A stretch of 37,639 bases of DNA, taken from assembly GCA_031179165.1 (NCBI GenBank), contig JAPSIC010000013.1:1-37639 (forward strand). The letters are read 5' to 3'. Each line of letters opens with the position of its first letter. The stretch's first letter is position 1. Both the position numbers and the translations under genes were made by a program. Shown here piece after piece: positions 8,813 to 14,763 of this stretch. A model generated the notes under the pieces. The model was given only the letters and a program-made list of their open reading frames with translations, was not told the DNA's origin and did not search any database. The DNA comes from Brevibacterium sp. (lineage in GTDB: Bacteria; Actinomycetota; Actinomycetes; Actinomycetales; Brevibacteriaceae).

Positions 8813-9987
8813 GACGTCGGATCCAGGACGACTTTGATGCACCCGTCGGACTTCTTCTGGAATGCCTCATAGGCCTCGGGTGCGGCGCTGAGCGGCAGCC
8901 GGTGCGTGACGAGGTCCTCGGTGCCGAGCGGATCGGCCGGGTCCTCGACCAGCGGCAGCAGCCGCTGCGTCCACCGGTGGACGTTGCACTGTCCCATCCG
9001 CAGCTGGATCTGCTTGTCGAAGAGCGTGAGCAGCGGCATCGGACTGGCCTGACCGCCGTAGACGCCGGCCAGGGAGACCGTTCCGCCCCGGCGGACGAGG
9101 TCGATGGAGGAATGCAGGGCCGAGAGGCGGTCGAGGCCGCCGGTCTCCATCATCTTCCGGCCGATCGCGTCCGGCAGCAGACTCACGGCCTGGTGGGCCG
9201 CCTTGCCCAGCGGGGAGCCGTGGGCTTCCATGCCGACGGCGTCGACGACCGCGTCGGGTCCGCGTCCGGCGGTGGCCTCCCTGATCCGGTCGTGGGTGTC
9301 ATCGTCGAAGTCGAATACGCGGATGCCGTGCCGGGCCGCCATCGCCCGTCGTTCGACCACCGGATCGATCCCGAACACCTCGGCGCCGAGGTGGACTCCG
9401 ATGCGCGCAGCCATCTGCCCGATGGGGCCGAGGCCGTACACCGCGAGGGTGTCTCCCTCACCGACGTCGGCGTACTCCACCGCCTGCCAGGCCGTGGGGA
9501 TGACATCACTGAGGAAGAGGTAGCGGTGGTCGGGCAGCTCGGCGCCCACCTTCACGGCCCCGAAGTCCGCGTGGGGCACCCGCAGGTACTCGGCCTGCCC
9601 GCCGGGCACGGAGCCGTAGAGGCGGGAATAGCCGAGCAGGGCGGCACCGCTGCCGTAGTCGCGGACCTGCGTGGTCTCGCACTGGGAGGTCAGGCCCCGC
9701 TCGCACATCCAGCACCTCCCGCAAGCGATCCCGAACGGGATGACGACCCGGTCCCCGACCCGGCAGCCCGACTCCGCCCCGGCCTCGACGACGACGCCCA
9801 TCGGCTCGTGTCCGAGGATGTCGCCCTTGTCCATGAACGGACCCAGCACCTCGTAGAGGTGGAGGTCGGACCCGCAGATCGCCGTCGAGGTGACCTCGAT
9901 GACGATGTCCGTGGGCTCGCGGAGCACCGGGTCGAGCACAGTCTCCACGCTGACTTCACGTTTGCCTTGCCAGGTCAGAGCCCTCAT
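8809..9987 (-). CDS. Zinc-dependent alcohol dehydrogenase (formaldehyde dehydrogenase-like)
   Basis: The protein has 392 residues in the medium-chain dehydrogenase family. Catalytic zinc ligands are Cys in AICGSDLHLYE and the His-Glu pair in LGHEPMGVV. The four structural-zinc cysteines are in ACGRCWMCERGLTSQC. A Rossmann motif VYGLGPIGQMAAR follows near residue 190. The length and the long insert before the C-terminus are like glutathione-independent formaldehyde dehydrogenase-type ADHs; the true substrate is not known. ATG 9987 has a strong AGGAGGAGA Shine-Dalgarno; an upstream in-frame start at 10062 is less likely. It is first of a three-gene run with coupled downstream translation, and 95 bp beyond the SDR-fusion gene. 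Confidence 0.9.
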   Translation of the reverse strand: MRALTWQGKREVSVETVLDPVLREPTDIVIEVTSTAICGSDLHLYEVLGPFMDKGDILGHEPMGVVVEAGAESGCRVGDRVVIPFGIACGRCWMCERGLTSQCETTQVRDYGSGAALLGYSRLYGSVPGGQAEYLRVPHADFGAVKVGAELPDHRYLFLSDVIPTAWQAVEYADVGEGDTLAVYGLGPIGQMAARIGVHLGAEVFGIDPVVERRAMAARHGIRVFDFDDDTHDRIREATAGRGPDAVVDAVGMEAHGSPLGKAAHQAVSLLPDAIGRKMMETGGLDRLSALHSSIDLVRRGGTVSLAGVYGGQASPMPLLTLFDKQIQLRMGQCNVHRWTQRLLPLVEDPADPLGTEDLVTHRLPLSAAPEAYEAFQKKSDGCIKVVLDPTS

Positions 9988-10082
9988 GTCTTCTCCTCCT
10001 GATGGGGACGCAGTGGTCTCATCTTCCAACGGCGCCCGATGGTGCACAAGGGGGCTTGACAAACGGAGGAGCGGCAGCCAGA

Positions 10083-11957
10083 TCAGTAGTGGCCCGGAGG
10101 GTCACTGCCGGGGAACGACTCCTCTCCCCATTCGTCGGCCAACGCGTCATCATGGGCGTGGCGATCGGCGGTCGTGCCCGGCCGCTCCGCCTCCTTCTCC
10201 GGTGCTGCGTCGGGAACGCTCTCGACCTCGTCCGACCCGCCGGGATCCGGTCCGGTCCCGTCCGGCTGCTGCGTCATCATCTCTGCCTCCTCGGTGTGTT
10301 CTTCCCTTTCCTGTCCACGGTGGTGGTCAGGGAACTGTGGGTGGAAGGTCTCACGGTCGTCACGGAATGCCCGCGCCCGCGCATACGCGTGGACCTCGCC
10401 CAGGGCCTCGGCCTGGGCCACCGCCTGGTCGGCCAGGTCCCGGAAGACCTGCGGCTCCAGTCCGAGCAGATCGGCGTTCGCCTCCAGCGTCTGCCAGCCT
10501 CCGAGCTTGCCGATCACGGCGCTGCGCATCAGCTCGGCCTCGAGGACAAGGGTCAGGGGTGAGCGCTGGGTGATCCTCCCGTTGCTCTTCAGCCGGCCCA
10601 GGCGCTCGCCCACCCAGGACACGGCCTGTCGGTAGGGCAGCTGCTTCATCCCGAGGTCGTGGATGAGGTTCTGCAGGAAGGAGCGCTCGAGCCTGATCTC
10701 CTCGGCGACCTCCGACAGCTTCGCGTAGACCGGTGTGTCGATGTAGGCCGCCGACATCCGCTCGATGCGTTCGACCCCGGCGGTCGCGCCGGTGAGATGA
10801 TCGGACAGATAGAGGTTGAGGAGGTCGACGGTGACCGCATCCGAGACACCGCCGCCAGGCCCACCGGGTTCGACGCCCTCCTTGACCCAGCCGTGCGCCG
10901 CGGCCAGATGCCCGGCATCGGGATCCCGGGGGCGCAATGGGACCGACGCGGTTCCCGAGCCCTCGATCATGCCCGAGATGAGGATTCGCAGCGCATCGGC
11001 GGCCGAGGTCCGCGGGGTCCAGCCGAGCTCGCGCTTGGCGGCGGAATTGTCCATCCGCGGCACCGACAGCGCCATGTCGAGCCATCCTTCGTCGGCGGCC
11101 AGGAGCCGGGCCTTGTGGGCGCCGAAGACGAAGGCGCGCACCAGCCGCGGGGGAAGCCGGACGAAGCGGCCGTGATCGACGATGTCCGCCAGCTCCTGCG
11201 GGCCGAGGATGTCGTCGGCGCAGATGTTGAACGCCCCGGGGACCCGCTTGACGACGGCCGCGGCATAGGCGGCGGCCAGGTCCTCGGCGGTGACCGCCTG
11301 GACCCCGCGCAATCCCTTGGGCACGGGCAGGACGGGCGGTCTGACGACGCCGAGGGCCTGCATCGGGATCCAGCTGCCGAGGAAGTACCGCTGGATCTGG
11401 TGGGCGGCGCCGGCCTGGAACACGAGCGCCGGACGCAGCCGAGTGACGAGGATTTCGGGGTGGGCGGAGGCGAACTCGTCGAGCACGCGCTCCTGGGCGG
11501 CCTTGTCCACGCTGTAGTGGGAGGTGCCGATTCCTTCGACCGGCCACGACTCGTCGCGTCTGTCCTCGGCGGTGTCGGGGGAGTAGGCGGCCCAGGAGGA
11601 GGCGACGACCAGATGCGAGACGCCTGCCTCCGCCGCGGCCCTGGCCACCCGGATCGTGCCCTCGACATTCACCCTCCGCAGCAGGTCGCGATTCGAATTC
11701 GGCTGGATCAGCCAGGCCAGATGGACGACCGCGTCGACGCCGCGGAAGGCATCGCGGAGCTCGGCGAGGGCCTGGTCGGCAGAGCTGGCCGCCGCGATGT
11801 CGATGGAGGCCCATTCGCACTCGGAATACGGGGCCACGGCAAGGTCGGGCATGCGGCGGGCGATGCCGAGGACCGAGGTCACCTCGGGGCGATCGAGCAG
11901 GGCGGTGAGCACTGCGGTGCCCGTGTTTCCTGTGGCGCCGACGACGGCAACGCGCAT
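10083..11957 (-). CDS. SDR epimerase fused to a helical domain and an ESFPxSDPP tail
   Basis: One 624-residue frame holds three parts. Residues 1 to about 345 are an NAD(P)-binding extended SDR: GATGNTGTA at the start, then SHYSVDKAAQE with the YxxxK pair. Residues ~365-540 are an all-helical region with LNLYLSDHLTGATAGVER, EEIRLERSFLQ and WVGERLGRLK. It resembles a stand-alone actinobacterial family of unknown function with a ferritin-like look. The last ~80 residues are charged and disordered and end in DEWGEESFPGSDPPGHY, a motif usually seen at the end of short separate proteins. No stop or frame change separates them. GAGGAG precedes ATG 11957. It lies upstream of the redox gene run on the same strand; a stress-related role is inference. 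Confidence 0.8.
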   Translation of the reverse strand: MRVAVVGATGNTGTAVLTALLDRPEVTSVLGIARRMPDLAVAPYSECEWASIDIAAASSADQALAELRDAFRGVDAVVHLAWLIQPNSNRDLLRRVNVEGTIRVARAAAEAGVSHLVVASSWAAYSPDTAEDRRDESWPVEGIGTSHYSVDKAAQERVLDEFASAHPEILVTRLRPALVFQAGAAHQIQRYFLGSWIPMQALGVVRPPVLPVPKGLRGVQAVTAEDLAAAYAAAVVKRVPGAFNICADDILGPQELADIVDHGRFVRLPPRLVRAFVFGAHKARLLAADEGWLDMALSVPRMDNSAAKRELGWTPRTSAADALRILISGMIEGSGTASVPLRPRDPDAGHLAAAHGWVKEGVEPGGPGGGVSDAVTVDLLNLYLSDHLTGATAGVERIERMSAAYIDTPVYAKLSEVAEEIRLERSFLQNLIHDLGMKQLPYRQAVSWVGERLGRLKSNGRITQRSPLTLVLEAELMRSAVIGKLGGWQTLEANADLLGLEPQVFRDLADQAVAQAEALGEVHAYARARAFRDDRETFHPQFPDHHRGQEREEHTEEAEMMTQQPDGTGPDPGGSDEVESVPDAAPEKEAERPGTTADRHAHDDALADEWGEESFPGSDPPGHY

Positions 11958-12010
11958 GAGCTCTCCTCGATTCGGGACGGAGGGCCGAGTGCCCGTCCGC
12001 TCATACGCTC

Positions 12011-12039
12011 ACGGTACCCAGCTGCGGGCGGCTTGTCGA
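12011..12039 (-). promoter_or_regulatory. Candidate promoter for the SDR-fusion gene
   Basis: On the minus strand TCGACA (12039-12034) is 17 bp from TACCGT (12016-12011), about 54 bp before ATG 11957. The spacing is standard, and each hexamer has fair but not perfect agreement with the housekeeping consensus. Confidence 0.4.
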
Positions 12040-12167
12040 TGGACTTCTGCTGGGAACTCACGCCCCTGGTTCCGCAACAGTGCGCCTTGCGATTACAGTG
12101 AGCACCGGAAGCCGGCGCACGGCGGGTTCGCCGGTGAACTCACGGACATTCATCGGGAGGATGCGAA

Positions 12168-13274
12168 TTGTTCATTGGTGCGGCCGGTGAGAAGTTCTCC
12201 TCGATCGAGCGGATCGCTGTCCTGCGCGGGGGAGGTCTCGGCGACCTCATGTTCGCGCTGCCGGCCCTCGACGCTCTGGCCGCCGCCTACCCGGATGCGA
12301 CGATCACGCTCCTGGGCAATGCCTCCCACCGGGCTGTGCTGGCCGACCGGCCCGGCCCCGTCGACGAGGTCGTCCTGCTTCCCCACGCGCAGGGAGTGCG
12401 CCCGGGACCCGAGGATCCCGCCGCGCTCGAGTCGTTCTTCGCCGAGATGCGCCGGAGGAGGTTCGACCTGGCCGTGCAGGTGCATGGGGGAGGTCGCCAC
12501 TCCAATCCCTTCCTGCTCCGCCTCGGTGCCCGCCACACGGTGGGCACCCGCACCGAGGACGCCGAGTCCCTGGAGCGCAGCCTCACCTACAGGTACTACC
12601 AGCACGAGATGCTGCGTGCCCTCGAGGTCGTCGGTCTCGCCGGAGCTCCCGCTCAGCGCCTCGACCCCCGGCTCGAGGTCACCGTCGAGGAGCGCCGCGC
12701 TGCGCTCGCCCTCCGCGACGAGAGCGCCCGCGCCCTGCTGACCATCCACCCCGGGGCCACCGATCCCCGGCGGCGGTGGCCGGCCGACCGGTTCGCCGAG
12801 GTGGCCGCGCGGGCCGTGGCGGAGGGGTGGCAGGTGCTGGTCGTCGGCGACGACGAGGATGTCGACGCGGCCGGACGCATCGTCGGCCTCGTCGAGCCGC
12901 AGGCGGGGAAGAGCCGGCCCGGGACGCGGATCTCCTCCCTCGCGGGGCGGCTGAGCCTGCCCGAGCTCCTCGGTGTGCTCGCCGTCAGCGATGTGATGCT
13001 GGGCAACGACAGCGGTCCCCGGCATCTGGCCACTGCTGTCGGCACCCCCACCGTCGGCCTGTTCTGGGTGGGCAACCACATCAACGCCGGCCCCTTCGGA
13101 CGGGGGCGGCACCGCAGCCACCTGTCCTGGGTGACCCGCTGTCCCGAATGCGGTGTCGACGTCACACAGGTGGGATGGACGGCCGAGCGCTGCGAGCACG
13201 ACCCGTCCTTCATCACCGGCATCGACCCGGCCGCGGTGTACGCCGACGTCGAGTCCCTGGTCGCGACGCCATGA
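12168..13274 (+). CDS. Glycosyltransferase family 9 protein, first of a pair
   Basis: GT9 enzymes are GT-B heptosyltransferase-like transferases. The protein has 368 residues. The N-terminal acceptor motif is AVLRGGGLGDLMFALPAL. The nucleotide-sugar half has TIHPGATDPRRRWPADRF and LGNDSGPRHLATAVGTPTV. A Cys-bearing segment near the end (CPECGVDV...CEHDPSF) could bind a metal or form a disulfide. The start is TTG 12168, with GGGAGG about 8 nt upstream; no better in-frame start exists. Its stop overlaps the ATG of a second GT9. No export signal is visible, so it is presumably cytosolic. Gram-positive bacteria lack LPS, so a role in wall glycan or secondary glycoside assembly is inference. Confidence 0.87.
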   Translation: MFIGAAGEKFSSIERIAVLRGGGLGDLMFALPALDALAAAYPDATITLLGNASHRAVLADRPGPVDEVVLLPHAQGVRPGPEDPAALESFFAEMRRRRFDLAVQVHGGGRHSNPFLLRLGARHTVGTRTEDAESLERSLTYRYYQHEMLRALEVVGLAGAPAQRLDPRLEVTVEERRAALALRDESARALLTIHPGATDPRRRWPADRFAEVAARAVAEGWQVLVVGDDEDVDAAGRIVGLVEPQAGKSRPGTRISSLAGRLSLPELLGVLAVSDVMLGNDSGPRHLATAVGTPTVGLFWVGNHINAGPFGRGRHRSHLSWVTRCPECGVDVTQVGWTAERCEHDPSFITGIDPAAVYADVESLVATP

Positions 13275-14227
13275 CCGCCCGTCCCACGGTCCTGGCGCTG
13301 CGCGCCCTCAAGCTCGGGGACCTGCTCGTGGCCGTTCCGGCTCTGCGGGGCGTGCGCCGGGGCTTCCCGGAGCACCGTCTCCTCCTCGCCTGCGCCGAAT
13401 GGCTGCGCCCCGTCGCCGATCTGATCGGCGGGATCGATGGCCTCGTGCCCACTCCCACCGGACTCGACGACCCGCTCGACGTGCCCCGAGGCAGCATCGA
13501 CGTGGTCGTCAACCTGCACAGCAACGGCCCCGACAGTCGGGGCCGGCTGGAGGAGCTGGGCGCACCCTGTCGAATCGGGCATTCCGCGCCCGGGTGGGAC
13601 GGACCCGAATGGTGCGACGACATCCATGAGCGCCAGCGGTGGGTGAGGATGGTCAGGGCCCACGGGATTCCGGCCGACGTGTCCGACTACCGGCTCGACC
13701 CACCGCCCCTCGACGTGTCCGGGTTCGGGGCCGGCCCCGGGTCCGCGGTCGTCCACGTCGGCGCGTTCTACGCCAGCCGCCATTGGCCCGTGGAGAGATT
13801 CGCCGAGGTGGTCGAGGATCTTCTCGCCCGCGGCCGGCGCGTGCTGCTGACCGGCAGCGACCGGGAACGTGAACGCGCCGAGCAGGTCGCACAACTGCTG
13901 CCCGCCCGCCACCTCGACTCCGGCCGTGTCCGGGTGGTGGCGGGAGCGATGTCCCTGCCGGCCTTCATCGCGGTGATCGCCGGCGCCGACCTCGTCGTCT
14001 CCGCCGACACCGGAGCCGCCCACCTGGCCAGCGCCTGCGCCCGGCCGTCGGTGGTCCTGTTCGGTCCCGCGGCACCGGAGCACTGGGGTCCGCCGCCGGG
14101 TCCGCACCGCGTGCTCACCGACGCCGGCCGACGTCGCGGGGACACCTTCGCCGACACCCCCGATCCCGCGCTGCTCGCGGTCGGCGTCGACGACGTGCGT
14201 CGCGAGATCGACGCGCTTCTGAGCTGA
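13271..14227 (+). CDS. Glycosyltransferase family 9 protein, second of a pair
   Basis: The 318-residue protein begins LALRALKLGDLLVAVPALRG, the GT9 acceptor-side motif. Later come VVHVGAFYASRHWPVERFAE and VSADTGAAHLASACARPSVV. The ATG at 13271 overlaps the TGA of the first GT9 (ATGA), so the two are translationally coupled and probably act in the same pathway. The upstream in-frame extension back to 12776 lies inside the first GT9 and is rejected. The protein is shorter than its partner and lacks the partner's Cys-bearing C-terminal segment, so the two are paralogues rather than a recent duplication. Confidence 0.87.
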   Translation: MTARPTVLALRALKLGDLLVAVPALRGVRRGFPEHRLLLACAEWLRPVADLIGGIDGLVPTPTGLDDPLDVPRGSIDVVVNLHSNGPDSRGRLEELGAPCRIGHSAPGWDGPEWCDDIHERQRWVRMVRAHGIPADVSDYRLDPPPLDVSGFGAGPGSAVVHVGAFYASRHWPVERFAEVVEDLLARGRRVLLTGSDRERERAEQVAQLLPARHLDSGRVRVVAGAMSLPAFIAVIAGADLVVSADTGAAHLASACARPSVVLFGPAAPEHWGPPPGPHRVLTDAGRRRGDTFADTPDPALLAVGVDDVRREIDALLS

Positions 14228-14264
14228 AGCGGGAGACCCCGCACAGACATTGTGGGTTTCCTGG

Positions 14265-14284
14265 GAATGCGCTCGTGCGCATTC
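14265..14284 (+). terminator. Hairpin after the glycosyltransferase pair
   Basis: GAATGCGC (14265-14272) and GCGCATTC (14277-14284) form a perfect 8-bp stem with a TCGT loop, 37 bp after the second GT9. No U-tract follows, so termination is likely but not certain. Confidence 0.4.
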
Positions 14285-14362
14285 TGCTCGCCGGTCAAAG
14301 ATGGCAGGGTGTTCACCGTCCGAGGGTTCGCAAGAGCCCTTAGTCCGTCGAAGGGAGACAGT

Positions 14363-14545
14363 ATGGGATTCGAAGACCTCACCAATCAGGCCAAGGACGC
14401 CTTGAATAGCGAAAAGGGTGAAGAGATCAGCGATCAGGGTCTCAATCAGGCTTCCGAATACGCCGACGGTCTCTCCGGCGGCAAGTTCGGCGACCAGATC
14501 GACCAGGGTCGCGAAGCTGCCGACGGACATGTCGGCACCGACTGA
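14363..14545 (+). CDS. MT0933-type antitoxin-like small protein
   Basis: The protein is 60 residues, highly charged and without cysteine. It starts MGFEDLTNQAKDAL and has the typical GGKFGDQIDQG stretch near residue 39. This matches the MT0933-like 'antitoxin' family (PF14013), short acidic/amphipathic actinobacterial proteins. The antitoxin label rests on weak family evidence, and no toxin gene is next to it here. ATG 14363 has AAGGGAG five bases upstream; a longer frame from 14252 starts with an unrelated sequence and is rejected. It is a single-gene unit between a GT9 operon and the convergent pcrA, closed by a strong hairpin. Confidence 0.75.
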   Translation: MGFEDLTNQAKDALNSEKGEEISDQGLNQASEYADGLSGGKFGDQIDQGREAADGHVGTD

Positions 14546-14576
14546 CCTCTGATCCATCGCCGCGTCCGGCATGGAT

Positions 14577-14612
14577 GAGCGCCGAGGTGAATGAACGTTC
14601 ACCTCGGCGCTC
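14577..14612 (+). terminator. Strong hairpin terminator after the MT0933-type gene
   Basis: A perfect 15-bp stem: GAGCGCCGAGGTGAA (14577-14591) pairs with TTCACCTCGGCGCTC (14598-14612) around a 6-nt loop. CTTGTATCT follows. It could also stop leftward pcrA transcripts. Confidence 0.8.
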
Positions 14613-14641
14613 CTTGTATCTGGAGCCCGGGTTCTCGCTCA

Positions 14642-14763
14642 GCTGCTCCACGGGAGCGCAGCTCTCGGCTCGGCTGCTCCACGCGTGCGGCTCTCAGCTC
14701 GGCTGCTCCAGGGGAGTGCGGCTCTCAGCTCAGCTTCTCCACGGGAGCGTAGCGCAGCAGCAG
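14642..14763. repeat. Four degenerate 29-31 bp tandem units at the 3' end of pcrA
   Basis: Units begin at 14642, 14673, 14702 and 14733 with GCTGCTCCA or GCTTCTCCA, followed by a CGGGAGYGC-like block and CTCTCRGCTC. The fourth unit (from 14733) is the coding end of pcrA including its last codons. The other three lie just beyond the stop codon. Copies 1 and 3 agree at about 26 of 31 positions. Confidence 0.75.

Noticed and set aside
12776-13270. Upstream extension of the second glycosyltransferase
   Set aside because: It lies within the first glycosyltransferase in another frame. The GT9 start motif begins right after ATG 13271.
14252-14362. Longer start for the MT0933-type protein
   Set aside because: The added residues are unlike the family, while ATG 14363 has a proper Shine-Dalgarno sequence.
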